From contig JBBRTV010000009.1 of the NCBI GenBank assembly GCA_038243995.1, forward strand, positions 62,001 through 126,000: DNA of 64,000 nt, given 5' to 3'. This document shows, one piece after another, positions 26,941 through 35,760 of this stretch. Position numbers and translations under genes: made by a program. Below the pieces are notes generated by a model. The model ran no database searches and was not told where the DNA came from. It worked only from the letters and a program-made list of their open reading frames with translations. The number at the start of each line of letters is the position of its first letter. Position 1 is the stretch's first letter. This stretch comes from Scleromatobacter sp038243995. GTDB taxonomy: Bacteria; Pseudomonadota; Gammaproteobacteria; Burkholderiales; Burkholderiaceae_C.

Positions 26941-29900
26941 ATGTCGTCGCGCTTCTTCATCGATCGTCCCATCTTCGCGTGGGTGATCGCGCTCTTCATC
27001 CTCGTCATCGGCGCGGCGTCGATCACGCGGCTGCCGGTCGCGCAGTACCCCACGGTCGCTCCGCCGTCCATCGTCATCTCCGCCGCCTATCCCGGGGCCT
27101 CGGCCAAGGTGGTCGAGGACAGCGTGCTCGCGATCATCGAGCAGGAACTCAACGGCGCGCCCGGCCTGATCTACATGGAGTCGGCCGCCGACGCCAACGG
27201 CAGCGGCACCATCACCGCGACCTTCGAGCCGGGCAGCGACGTCTCGATCGCCCAGATCGAAGTGCAGAACCGCCTCAGCCGCGCGACGCCGCGCCTGCCC
27301 GCTTCGGTGGTGCAGCAGGGCGTTCGGGTCGACAAGGCGAGGTCGAACTTCCTGCTGTTCGTGATCCTCACGTCGACGCGCCCGGACATGGATCCCGTCG
27401 CGCTCGGCGACTACGCCGCGCGCAACATCGTGCCCGAGTTGCTGCGTGTCCCCGGCGTCGGCCAGGCGCAGTTGTTCGGCACCGAGCGCGCGATGCGCAT
27501 CTGGCTCGACCCGGCCAGGCTCGTGGGCTACGGGCTCGGGCCGACCGACGTCAATCGCGCGATCACCGCGCAGAACGCACAGATCTCCGCCGGCTCCATC
27601 GGCGGCCTGCCGAACCCGGCCGACCAGACCACGTACGCCACCGTCACCGTCAACGGCCAGCTCGCCACCGTCGAGCAGTTCGGCAACGTCGTGCTGCGCG
27701 CGAACGCCGACGGCTCCGCCGTGCACCTGCGCGACGTCGCCCGCATCGAGCTCGGAGCGCAGGCCTACTCGACCTATGCGCGCCTGAACGGCAAGCCCTC
27801 CACAGGCATCGGCGTGCAGCTCGCGCCCACCGGCAACGCGCTCGGCACCGCCGAGGCGATCAAGACGCGCCTGAAGGAGCTCCAGGCGTTCATGCCCGAC
27901 GGCATGAGCTACGAAACGCCGTACGACAGCTCGCGTTTCGTGAAGATCTCGATCGAGCAGGTCGTCGAGACCCTGGTCGAGGCCATCGTGCTCGTGTTCC
28001 TCGTGATGCTGCTGTTCCTGCAGAACATCCGCTACACGCTGATCCCCACCATCGTCGTGCCGGTCGCGCTGTTCGGCACCTTCGCGGTCATGCTGGCGTT
28101 CGGGTTCTCGATCAACGTGCTCACGCTGTTCGGCATGGTGCTGGCGATCGGGATCCTGGTCGACGACGCGATCGTCGTCGTCGAGAACGTCGAACGCATC
28201 ATGCGCGAGGAACGACTCGGCCCGCGCGAGGCGACGATCAAGGCGATGGGCCAGATCACCGGCGCCATCATCGGCATCACGGTGGTGCTGATGTCCGTCT
28301 TCATCCCGATGGCGTTCTTCTCGGGCTCGGTCGGCAACATCTACCGCCAGTTCTCGCTCTCGATGGTGTCGGCGATGGCGTTCTCCGCTTTCCTGGCCCT
28401 GTCGCTGACCCCCGCGCTGTGCAGCACGATCCTCAAGCCGTTCGATCCCGCGCACGCGCAACGCAAGGGCTTGTACGGCTGGTTCAACCGCGGCTTCACG
28501 AAGACGGCCAAGGGCTACGAGAACGTCGTCGCGCGCATCCTGCGCAAGGCGGCGCGCTACATGGTGCTGTATGCGGTGATCATCGCCGCCGTCGCCGTCA
28601 TGTACGTGCGTCTGCCTTCGTCGTTCCTGCCGAACGAGGACCAGGGCTACATGCTGGTCAACATCCAGCTGCCGCCCGGGGCGACCGCGCAGCGCACCGA
28701 GGCTGTCATCAAGCAGGTCGAGGGCTGGTTCCTGAAACAGCCCGAGGTCGAGAAGATGGTCGGCGTGATCGGCTTCAGCTTCTCGGGCGCCGGCCAGAAC
28801 GCCGCGCTCGCGTTCGTCACGCTCAAGGACTGGAAGCTGCGCTCCGGCAAGCAGCACACGGCGCAGGCCATCGCCGGCCGCGCCTTCGGCGCGCTGGCGG
28901 GCATTCGTGACGCGTTCATCTTCCCGCTCAGCCCGCCGGCGATTCCCGAGCTCGGCACCGCCACCGGCTTCAACTTCCGGCTGCAGGATCGGGGCGGCCT
29001 GGGCCACGACGCGCTGCTCGCGGCGCGCAACCAGTTGCTGGGCATGGCCAGCCAGGACAAGATGCTGGCCGGCGTGCGCCCCGACGGTCTCGAAGATGCG
29101 CCGCAGCTCCAGCTCGACATCGACCGCGACAAGGCGCAGGCGCAAGGCATCGCGCTGGACTCGATCAGCGCGGTGCTGGCCACCGCGATGGGCTCGGCCT
29201 ACATCAACGACTTCCCGAACTCGGGCCGCTTGCAACGCGTCGTGGTGCAGGCCGAGAACAGTGCGCGGCGCTCGCCCGAAGACCTGCTGGCGCTCTACGT
29301 GCCCAACGCGAAGGGGCAGCAGGTGCCGTTGTCGGCGATCGCGACCACGCACTGGGTCACCGGCCCGATCCAGACGGTGCGCTACAACGGCTACCCCGCG
29401 ATGAAGATCGCCGGCGACGCCGCGCCCGGCCGCAGCACGGGCGAGGCGATGACCGAGATGGAAGCGCTGGCGAAGCAGTTGCCGGCCGGTTTCGGCTTCG
29501 AATGGACGGGACAGTCGCGCGAAGAGAAGCTCTCGGGCTCGCAGGCGACTATCCTGCTCGCGTTCTCGATGCTCGCGGTGTTCCTGTGCCTGGCCGCGTT
29601 GTACGAGAGCTGGAGCATCCCGGTGGCCGTGCTGCTCGTGGTGCCGCTGGGGGTGCTGGGATCGCTCGCCGGCGTGTGGCTGCGCGACATGCCCAACGAT
29701 GTGTTCTTCAAGGTCGGCCTCATCACCATCATCGGCCTGTCGGCGAAGAACGCGATCCTGATCATCGAGTTCGCGAAGGACCTGCAGGCCGAAGGCATGG
29801 GCCTGCTCGAAGCGACGATCACCGCCTGCCACTTGCGCTTCCGCCCCATCGTGATGACGTCGTTCGCGTTCATCCTCGGCGTGTTCCCGCTCGCGATCGC

Positions 29901-30117
29901 GAGTGGCGCGGGCTCGGCGAGCCAGCGCGCGATCGGCACCGGCGTGATGGGCGGCATGATCACCGCGACCGGCCTGGCCGTGTTGCTGGTGCCCGTCTTC
30001 TACGTCGTGATGCGCCGCCTGTTCCCGGGCGGCCACGAACTCCACCACGCCACCGCGATCGGCTCGGGCACGGAGATCCCGCCCGCGGCCCGGCAGTTCC
30101 ATGAGGAGCATCGTTGA
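26941..30117 (+). CDS. RND multidrug efflux transporter (AcrB/MexB family, HAE1)
   Basis: This is the inner-membrane proton-driven pump of the tripartite system. The 1058-residue protein starts with the HAE1 signature SRFFIDRPIFAWVIAL and has PGASAKVVEDSV, the proton-relay helix GMVLAIGILVDDAIVVVENV with the paired Asp, FIPMAFFSGSVGNIYRQF, and the C-terminal GLSAKNAILIIEFAK. Two large periplasmic loops and twelve helices fit the family, and the length is close to AcrB (1049). ATG 26941 follows the adaptor by 34 bases. Its stop overlaps the outer-membrane factor start by one base. No repressor gene is adjacent, so its regulation is unclear. Confidence 0.97.
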   Translation: MSSRFFIDRPIFAWVIALFILVIGAASITRLPVAQYPTVAPPSIVISAAYPGASAKVVEDSVLAIIEQELNGAPGLIYMESAADANGSGTITATFEPGSDVSIAQIEVQNRLSRATPRLPASVVQQGVRVDKARSNFLLFVILTSTRPDMDPVALGDYAARNIVPELLRVPGVGQAQLFGTERAMRIWLDPARLVGYGLGPTDVNRAITAQNAQISAGSIGGLPNPADQTTYATVTVNGQLATVEQFGNVVLRANADGSAVHLRDVARIELGAQAYSTYARLNGKPSTGIGVQLAPTGNALGTAEAIKTRLKELQAFMPDGMSYETPYDSSRFVKISIEQVVETLVEAIVLVFLVMLLFLQNIRYTLIPTIVVPVALFGTFAVMLAFGFSINVLTLFGMVLAIGILVDDAIVVVENVERIMREERLGPREATIKAMGQITGAIIGITVVLMSVFIPMAFFSGSVGNIYRQFSLSMVSAMAFSAFLALSLTPALCSTILKPFDPAHAQRKGLYGWFNRGFTKTAKGYENVVARILRKAARYMVLYAVIIAAVAVMYVRLPSSFLPNEDQGYMLVNIQLPPGATAQRTEAVIKQVEGWFLKQPEVEKMVGVIGFSFSGAGQNAALAFVTLKDWKLRSGKQHTAQAIAGRAFGALAGIRDAFIFPLSPPAIPELGTATGFNFRLQDRGGLGHDALLAARNQLLGMASQDKMLAGVRPDGLEDAPQLQLDIDRDKAQAQGIALDSISAVLATAMGSAYINDFPNSGRLQRVVVQAENSARRSPEDLLALYVPNAKGQQVPLSAIATTHWVTGPIQTVRYNGYPAMKIAGDAAPGRSTGEAMTEMEALAKQLPAGFGFEWTGQSREEKLSGSQATILLAFSMLAVFLCLAALYESWSIPVAVLLVVPLGVLGSLAGVWLRDMPNDVFFKVGLITIIGLSAKNAILIIEFAKDLQAEGMGLLEATITACHLRFRPIVMTSFAFILGVFPLAIASGAGSASQRAIGTGVMGGMITATGLAVLLVPVFYVVMRRLFPGGHELHHATAIGSGTEIPPAARQFHEEHR

Positions 30118-31574
30118 TGGCTCGCGTCGATTCTTCCCCGTCGCCGGGCGCGCGCCTGCGTCTGCTGGCCGCCGTCGTCGCGCTGGCCTGCGCGGCGACT
30201 GCCTGCAACAGCCTCGCACCGGACTACCAGCGTGCGACCTCACCCGTGCCCGCGCGATTCGATGCGCCGGCCGGCACGTCGCTGCCCGCCGGCGTGCTGC
30301 CGGACTGGCAGGCGCTGGTGCCCGATGCGGGCCTGCGCCAGCTCGTCGAGATCGCCCTCGCCAACAACCGCGACCTGGCCGTCGCCGCGTTGAACGTCGA
30401 GCGCGCGCGGGCCGCGCAGAAGGCCTCGAACGCCGACTTCTTCCCGACGCTCGGCGCCGGCCTCACCGCGCAGCGCGGGCCGGACACCACCGGCACCGAG
30501 ACCAACCTCTACCAGGCAGGGCTCAGCGCCAGCACCTACGAGGTCGACCTGTTCGGCCGCCTGCGCAGCAACAGCGACGCGGCCGCGGCGAACGTGCTGG
30601 GGGCGGATCATGCCCGGCGCGCGGTGCGCCTCGCGCTGATCACGCAGGTGCTGTCGACCGCGCTCGCGATCGTCGCCGACGAACACTCGCGCACCGCCGC
30701 CCAGACGCAGCTCCACTCGCGCGACCAGCTGCTGCGGCTGACCAGGATGCGGGCGCAGGCGGGCTCGGTGTCCGACATCGACCTGGCGACCGCGGTATCG
30801 CTGTCCGCGCAGGCGCGCGCCGCGTACGCGCAGGCGGAACGCGCGCGCCTGCAGGATCGCAACGCGCTCGCGCTCGTGCTTGGCCAGCCGGTGCCCGCGA
30901 CCTTCGACGACGGCTTCTCCCGGCACGTGGCCGCAGATCCGCTCGCGCCGGTTCCGGTCGACCTCGACTCGACGGTGCTGCTCGCGCGCCCCGACGTGAT
31001 GCAGGCCGAGCAGGGCCTGGTCGCCGCCAACGCGAACATCGGCGCCGCCCGCGCCGCGTTCTTCCCGCGGCTGACGTTGACGGGCAGCGTCGGTCGCGCG
31101 TCGCAGGCGCTCTCGGATCTCGCCAGCGGCAGCACCGTCTTCACCGTGCTCGCGCAGGCCGCGATCACCGTGTTCGACGGCGGGCGCAACGAGGCGAACC
31201 TGAGCGACGCGAAGCTCGGCCGCGACGTCGCGGTCAGGCAGTACGAGAAGAGCCTGCAGACGGCATTCCGGGAGGTGAACGACGCGCTCGCCGGGCTGAC
31301 GACGTGGAATGACCAGCGCGTCGCCCTCGAAGCCCAGCAGCGTTCCGAATCCGATCGCCTGCGCCTCACGCGGCTGCGCTACGACGCCGGCGCCGCCTCG
31401 CAACTCGATCTGCTCGACGCGGAACGCTCGCTCGCGGCAGCCGACCAGTCGCTGGTGCAGACGCGGCTGGCCGAATGGCAGAACCGGCTGGCGTTGTATC
31501 GGGCGCTGGGCGGCTCGGAGGACATTCGCGCCGTCGAGACCGCTACTGCTCCGGCGTCGAACGCGACGCGGTAG
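30117..31574 (+). CDS. Outer-membrane efflux lipoprotein (OprM/NodT family)
   Basis: This is the outer-membrane channel of the RND pump. The 485-residue protein has a lipoprotein signal with lipobox ATAC (Cys30), then the NodT-type start LAPDYQRATSPVPARF, two TolC-like repeats with ALANNRDLAVAALNVERARA and AALVLGQPVP-like segments, LLARPDVMQAEQGLVAANANIGAARAAFFP split across the second repeat, and TVFDGGRNEANL. ATG 30117 has GAGGAG 8 bases upstream and shares a base with the transporter stop (TGATG), so it is coupled. A GC hairpin follows. The adaptor, pump and channel form one operon. Confidence 0.95.
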   Translation: MARVDSSPSPGARLRLLAAVVALACAATACNSLAPDYQRATSPVPARFDAPAGTSLPAGVLPDWQALVPDAGLRQLVEIALANNRDLAVAALNVERARAAQKASNADFFPTLGAGLTAQRGPDTTGTETNLYQAGLSASTYEVDLFGRLRSNSDAAAANVLGADHARRAVRLALITQVLSTALAIVADEHSRTAAQTQLHSRDQLLRLTRMRAQAGSVSDIDLATAVSLSAQARAAYAQAERARLQDRNALALVLGQPVPATFDDGFSRHVAADPLAPVPVDLDSTVLLARPDVMQAEQGLVAANANIGAARAAFFPRLTLTGSVGRASQALSDLASGSTVFTVLAQAAITVFDGGRNEANLSDAKLGRDVAVRQYEKSLQTAFREVNDALAGLTTWNDQRVALEAQQRSESDRLRLTRLRYDAGAASQLDLLDAERSLAAADQSLVQTRLAEWQNRLALYRALGGSEDIRAVETATAPASNATR

Positions 31575-31599
31575 ACCCCGGTCGGCCGTCGAGTCGTCA

Positions 31600-31618
31600 G
31601 CGCGCGCGAGGCGCGCGC
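31600..31618. terminator. GC-only hairpin between convergent genes
   Basis: GCGCGCGC (31600-31607), a GAG loop and GCGCGCGC (31611-31618) form an 8-pair hairpin between the ends of the efflux operon and the leftward gene at 31632. It has no T run, so termination is plausible but not assured; alternating GC may also form by chance in this genome. Confidence 0.35.
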
Positions 31619-31631
31619 CGTGCCGCCGTCC

Positions 31632-32087
31632 TCAGGTCGGCCACTGCGGTTCCTCGCCCTCGTCGTCGAAGCGCGGGAACAGCGTCACGTTGACGATCTT
31701 GCCCTTCACGGCCCAGAACATCAGGCCGTGCTGTTCGCTCTGGAAGCACTTGCCGGAGTCGCCGAAGTCGTCCGTCAGCTCGAGGTCGGTGATGTCGGCC
31801 TGGGCGGCGAGCTTCTTCAGGTCGGCCGTGTCGCAGTCGATGATGGCCACGCCGTTGATCGTCGTCCCCGCCGACGAGGCCGTGATGGACTCGAGGCGCG
31901 CATCGGGAGCCTCGTCGAACTCGAGTTCGATCTCCTGCTCGCGATAGAACCAGGATTCGATCGCGCGCGCCTCGCCGTCCCGCGAGGTCTCGATCGAGTC
32001 GGGCTTGCCGGCGGCGGCGTGAACCGTGTCGCGCGTCATGCCCAGCACGAAGGGGGCGATTCCGAAATAGGGCGTTGCGTCGGCCAT
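31632..32087 (-). CDS. Protein of unknown function
   Basis: I do not recognise this acidic 151-residue protein. It begins with PYFGIAPFVLGMTRDTVHAAAGKPD, a pattern seen in small proteins where a short 'FGxxxLGMTxxxVxxxxGxP' segment recurs, and it ends in an acidic stretch (FDDEGEEPQW). No signal peptide or membrane helix is visible, so it is probably cytoplasmic. ATG 32087 is the only good start. It lies 42 bases after ruvC on the same strand and may be the last gene of the plsC-ruvC run. Its role is unknown. Confidence 0.75.
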   Translation of the reverse strand: MADATPYFGIAPFVLGMTRDTVHAAAGKPDSIETSRDGEARAIESWFYREQEIELEFDEAPDARLESITASSAGTTINGVAIIDCDTADLKKLAAQADITDLELTDDFGDSGKCFQSEQHGLMFWAVKGKIVNVTLFPRFDDEGEEPQWPT

Positions 32088-32129
32088 GGGGATTCCGGGA
32101 TGGGTTGGATGCGGGTGGAGGCGGACGCG

Positions 32130-32684
32130 TCAGAAGGTGCGTCCGCCGCGGAATTGGGCGTGCTGCTTGCGCGCCAGGGGGGTCGCCGCGGCCAGCGCGG
32201 CCATCGTGTGGCCGGCGTGGGCGTGCGTGATCGCGAGGCCCAGCGCGTCGGCGGCGTCCCTGCCAGGCAGGCCGGGCAGCGCGAGCAGGCGCGAGACCAT
32301 GTCCTGCACCTGTTCCTTCTTCGCCTGGCCCGAGCCCACGATGGCCTTCTTCATCTGCAGTGCCGTGTACTCGGCGACCGGAAGGTTGGCGACGACGAGC
32401 GCCGCCAGCGCGGCGCCGCGCGCCTGGCCCAGCAGCAGCGTGCTCTGCGGATTGACGTTGACGAACACGATCTCGATGGACGCCTGCTCCGGCCGGTAGC
32501 GCTCCACGACCTCGCGCACGCCTTCGAACAGCACTTTGATGCGGGCCGGCAGGTCGCCGCGTTCGAGATGCGTCGTGCGGATCGTGCCGCTGGCGATGTA
32601 GTGCAGCTTCGCGCCGTCTTTCTCGATGACGCCGAAGCCGGTGGTCTGGAGGCCCGGGTCGATCCCGAGGATGCGCAGCGCCAT
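32130..32684 (-). CDS. ruvC: Crossover junction endodeoxyribonuclease RuvC
   Basis: RuvC resolves Holliday junctions by paired nicking with Mg2+. The 184-residue protein has the first acidic site in RILGIDPGLQTTGFG (Asp9), the second in the SIEIVFVNVNPQS strand, QARGAALAAL, and the last pair in GRDAADALGLAITHAH. Length is normal. No ruvA or ruvB lies beside it, although the three often cluster; they are not in this window. It follows the CdsA-like gene by 12 bases and is probably co-transcribed with it and plsC. In related genomes ruvC often lies next to purH, which here is about 5.4 kb away. Confidence 0.97.
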   Translation of the reverse strand: MALRILGIDPGLQTTGFGVIEKDGAKLHYIASGTIRTTHLERGDLPARIKVLFEGVREVVERYRPEQASIEIVFVNVNPQSTLLLGQARGAALAALVVANLPVAEYTALQMKKAIVGSGQAKKEQVQDMVSRLLALPGLPGRDAADALGLAITHAHAGHTMAALAAATPLARKQHAQFRGGRTF

Positions 32685-32696
32685 GTCGTACCCGCC

Positions 32697-33689
32697 TCAG
32701 GTGCGGAGCTGGAAATACCAGCGCACGGAATGGAAGAAGACCGGCGCCGCGAAGCACAGCGGCGCGACCCGATCCAGCAGGCCGACCGCGCCGGTCACCG
32801 CGCCCGTGTTGCCCCAGTAGTTCACGCCTGCATCCTTCTTCAGCGCCGCCATCACGAACTCTCCGAGCGTGCCGGCGGCGCCGGCGATGAAGGCCATCAC
32901 CATGGCCTGCGGCAGCTTGAACGGCGTGATCCAGAACAGCAGGCCGCCGACGACGGAGGCGCCCAGGCAGGCGATGAGCCAAGCCCTCAGGCTGAACGAG
33001 CGGTCTATCATCCGCGCCACGGGACGGCGACGCAGGCGGGTGCTGGCCAGTTCCTCGAAGATCTGCGCCGAGACCGTGACGATCACGAGGAAGAACACCA
33101 GGAACGCGCCGCGGTCGTGCACGTCGGGGAACTCGAGCAGCAGCAGTGCCGGCGCATGCGAGAGCCCGAAGACGCAGACCATCACCCCCCACTGGATCTT
33201 CGCGTTGCGTTCGAGGAAGCGCAGCGGATCGCCGCCGAGCGCGCTCAGCACCGGAATCGCGAGGAATACGTAGACCGGTATGAACACCGTGAACAGGTCG
33301 AAGCTGCGGCTGCCGGCCAGGATGTACTGCACCGGGAGCACGACGAAGAACGCCAGCATCAGGCTGCGGTGATCGGCGCGCCGTGTCTGCATCAGCGTGA
33401 CGAATTCGCGCAGCGCGAGGAACGAGAACACGCCGAAGAGGAAGGTCGCGCCCGGCGCGCCGGAGACCCACGCGAGCCAGAACACCACGGCGCCCACCCA
33501 GACGGCGCGCAGGTCGGCGGCGAACTTGGTCAGTGCGCGTTCGTCGACGGCCGGGCGTTCGCGCAGCGCGACGAACACGGTGCCGGCCGAGACGAGCGAC
33601 AGCCCGCCGAAAAGAATCAGGAACAGCAAGCCGATCTGCTGCTGCGCGCTGAGCGCCCGCAGGGCGTAGAGCGAGTCGTAGGCATTCAT
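32697..33689 (-). CDS. CdsA-like (phosphatidate cytidylyltransferase family) membrane protein with altered signature
   Basis: This 330-residue protein with about eight membrane helices matches the CTP transferase 1 (CdsA/YnbB) family, whose members make CDP-diacylglycerol. The family signature near the C-terminus is S..KR..G.KD....(P)GHGG..DR.D. Here the same place reads AALKKDAGVNYWGNT, then GAVTGAVGLLDRVAP and FAAPVFFH. KD has become NY, GHGG is not recognisable, and the last Asp of DRxD is Ala. The acidic residues thought to bind metal are thus partly missing, so activity is doubtful or changed. It sits between a plsC-like acyltransferase and ruvC on the same strand, which supports a phospholipid role. 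It could also be a divergent enzyme with another head-group substrate. Confidence 0.8.
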   Translation of the reverse strand: MNAYDSLYALRALSAQQQIGLLFLILFGGLSLVSAGTVFVALRERPAVDERALTKFAADLRAVWVGAVVFWLAWVSGAPGATFLFGVFSFLALREFVTLMQTRRADHRSLMLAFFVVLPVQYILAGSRSFDLFTVFIPVYVFLAIPVLSALGGDPLRFLERNAKIQWGVMVCVFGLSHAPALLLLEFPDVHDRGAFLVFFLVIVTVSAQIFEELASTRLRRRPVARMIDRSFSLRAWLIACLGASVVGGLLFWITPFKLPQAMVMAFIAGAAGTLGEFVMAALKKDAGVNYWGNTGAVTGAVGLLDRVAPLCFAAPVFFHSVRWYFQLRT

Positions 33690-33744
33690 GATGAACGCTC
33701 GAGGATGTGCCTGGCGCTTCGCCCGCCCTTCGGGCTGTCCGGAC

Positions 33745-34371
33745 TCATGATCCCCCGCCCGGTTTCAGGTCGATCACGGCCTGCCGCGCGCGGGCGAGGA
33801 AGCCGGCCTTGGTCTCGTCCGGCACCAGGTTGCAAGTTGCGCCGAACGTCACGGTGCACAGCACCGGCACCGGAACCACTTCGCCCTTGGGCATCACGCG
33901 CTGCACGTTGTCGATCCATGCCGGGATCAGTTGCACCTGCGGGAACTTGCGCGCGAGGTGGAACAGCCCGCTCTTGAACTCCTGCGGGATGCCCTTCGCG
34001 CTGCGCGTGCCTTCGGGAAAGATCACCAGCGAGTCGCCTTGTTCGAGCGCCGCGACGAGCGGCGCCAGCGGGTCGGAGTGCGCATCCTTGCGCTCGCGGT
34101 CGACGTACACCGCGCGGAACACCTCGCGCGTGATCCAGTGCTTGAGCGGCGTCTTCGTCCAATAGTCGCTGGCGGCGATCGGCCGCGTCTGCACACGCAG
34201 GTCGGCGGGCAGGACGGCCCAGATCAGCACCCAGTCGAGGTGGCTCTGGTGGTTCGCGAAATAGATGCGCTGCTCCGCCCGCGGCGGCACGCCCTTCCAG
34301 TGGCCTTGCGCGCCCGTGATCAGGCGCGCGACGGCCGCGAGCACGAAGCCCAGTGCGTCAGCTGCGGTCAT
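33745..34371 (-). CDS. 1-acyl-sn-glycerol-3-phosphate acyltransferase (PlsC family)
   Basis: This 208-residue protein has the two PlsC/PlsB blocks: NHQSHLDW, containing the catalytic HxxxxD, and FPEGTRS in the glycerol-phosphate binding region. It should acylate a lysophosphatidate-like acceptor at the inner membrane. The usual N-terminal membrane helix is short (LGFVLAAVARLIT). ATG 34371 is the natural start. It heads a leftward run with the CdsA-like gene 55 bases downstream, an arrangement like E. coli YnbB and its neighbours. Whether it is the main PlsC of the cell or a second copy cannot be told here. Confidence 0.88.
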   Translation of the reverse strand: MTAADALGFVLAAVARLITGAQGHWKGVPPRAEQRIYFANHQSHLDWVLIWAVLPADLRVQTRPIAASDYWTKTPLKHWITREVFRAVYVDRERKDAHSDPLAPLVAALEQGDSLVIFPEGTRSAKGIPQEFKSGLFHLARKFPQVQLIPAWIDNVQRVMPKGEVVPVPVLCTVTFGATCNLVPDETKAGFLARARQAVIDLKPGGGS

Positions 34372-34673
34372 CGCCTATCCTAACCATTCGCGGAGTCGGC
34401 GCGCGCCGGGTCGGCGCCGGGCAGCAAGGCCCGCGATGCGCGGAGAATGTTCGTTTCGTTCGTTGGAGATGAATGCATGAGTTCCGGCGCAGGACAAGCA
34501 CGGCCCGTCGACGGCGAAACAATCGTGTCGAACGCCTGGGCGATCCGCCCGGCCGTGCCGGAGTGTAGGGGCTGGCGGACGCCCGGTCGGTCGCGCGCTG
34601 TCCGCGATCGCCCTCCCGCGCGCCGGCGTGTCTCCACGACCCACTGTCGCGCGGCGCGCCGGGCGGTCTTCGC
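34372..34673. other. Divergent intergenic region, plsC-like / sensor kinase
   Basis: About 300 bases separate two divergent genes. No supported gene is present; a 76-codon frame starting near 34447 lacks family features and runs into the kinase start. Promoters for both directions should be here, and a TTCGTTTCGTTCGTTGGAG stretch (34449-34467) is the least GC-rich part. No clear boxes were found. Confidence 0.4.
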
Positions 34674-35750
34674 TTGAAGCCCGCGCGCGCCTGGCTCTGG
34701 ACCGCCTACGCCGGATTCTGGCTGGGCGCCGGCATCTTCTTCTCGCTCGCGGAATGGCAGCACTACGTGCAGCGCGGGGGCGCGCACATGTGGGAACCCT
34801 TCCTGTGGGAGATCTCCGGCAATCTCACCACCGGCGCGCTGGCCGTCGCGGTCTATTTCTGGAACGACCGCCTGATGATGCCGGGCCGCGGCATGCCGGC
34901 GCGGATCGGCGGGCATGTCGCCGGGCTCGCCGTCTTCGTCCTGGCGCATTCGGCGCTGATGTATTCGTTGCGCGAAATCGTCTATCTGCTGGCCGATGTC
35001 GAATACCACCCGGGCAGCACCGCGCAGGTGCTGGCCTATGAAGGCGCGAAGGAAGTGGTGACGTACGCCCTCCTCATCGGCCTGTCGCTCGGGTTGCGCG
35101 CCTTCCTGCGCGAGCAGCGCCAGGCGGCTGAAGTCGCCCGCCTCGGCGCGCACCTCGCCGAGGCCCGGCTCGCCCGGCTGCAGGAGCAGATCCAGCCGCA
35201 TTTCCTGTTCAATACGCTGAACCTCGTCTCGTCGGTGATGCACGAGGACGTCGAACGCGCCGATCGCATCCTCGCCGAACTGGCCGACCTGCTGCGCCAG
35301 TCGATGAGCGCCTCGCGCGTGGCGGTGCACAGCGTCGCGCAGGAGATGCGCTGGGTCGAGCCCTTCCTGTCCATCATGCGCCAGCGCTTCGGCGACCGCC
35401 TGCGCACGTGCGTCGAGATCACCGACGAGGCGGCGCGATGCGCCGTGCCCGCGCTGCTGCTGATGGCTCCGGTCGAGAACGCGGTCCGGCACGGGGTCGC
35501 GCGCACGGACGGAGAGGTGCAGGTGGAAGTGCTTGCGCGGGTCGTCGGCGGGCAGTTGCAGATCGATGTCATCGACACCGGCGCTTTCGACCCCTTGCAG
35601 CCCGGCGGCGAGGGCGGCGGCACCGGCCTCGCGAATGCGCGCGCGCGCCTGGCTACCCTGCATGGCGCCGACGCCAGCCTGACCCTCGCGCGCGCACGCG
35701 GGGAGACGCGCGTTCGAGTGACGTTGCCCGCGACACGGAACCCGGCATGA
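34674..35750 (+). CDS. LytS/YehU-type sensor histidine kinase
   Basis: This 358-residue membrane kinase has four predicted helices in the first 140 residues or so and then the His_kinase PF06580 domain, with QIQPHFLFNTLN carrying the phospho-acceptor His176. An HATPase_c domain follows, with MAPVENAVRHGV as N-box and the G-rich GGGTGLANARARL. The start is probably the TTG at 34674, since no ATG occurs for over 100 bases and the first helix begins at once; this is the weakest point of the call. It is followed 10 bases later by a LytTR regulator, a standard pair. The signal is unknown. Confidence 0.9.
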   Translation: MKPARAWLWTAYAGFWLGAGIFFSLAEWQHYVQRGGAHMWEPFLWEISGNLTTGALAVAVYFWNDRLMMPGRGMPARIGGHVAGLAVFVLAHSALMYSLREIVYLLADVEYHPGSTAQVLAYEGAKEVVTYALLIGLSLGLRAFLREQRQAAEVARLGAHLAEARLARLQEQIQPHFLFNTLNLVSSVMHEDVERADRILAELADLLRQSMSASRVAVHSVAQEMRWVEPFLSIMRQRFGDRLRTCVEITDEAARCAVPALLLMAPVENAVRHGVARTDGEVQVEVLARVVGGQLQIDVIDTGAFDPLQPGGEGGGTGLANARARLATLHGADASLTLARARGETRVRVTLPATRNPA

Positions 35751-35760
35751 GGCGCGCGCC

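Noticed and set aside
26809..30243. 1144-codon minus-strand frame opposite the RND transporter
   Set aside because: Composition is very rich in R, H, A and D, with no recognisable domain, while the plus strand encodes a full AcrB-type pump.
34447..34677. 76-codon frame before the LytS-type kinase
   Set aside because: Overlaps the kinase start and lacks any recognisable feature.
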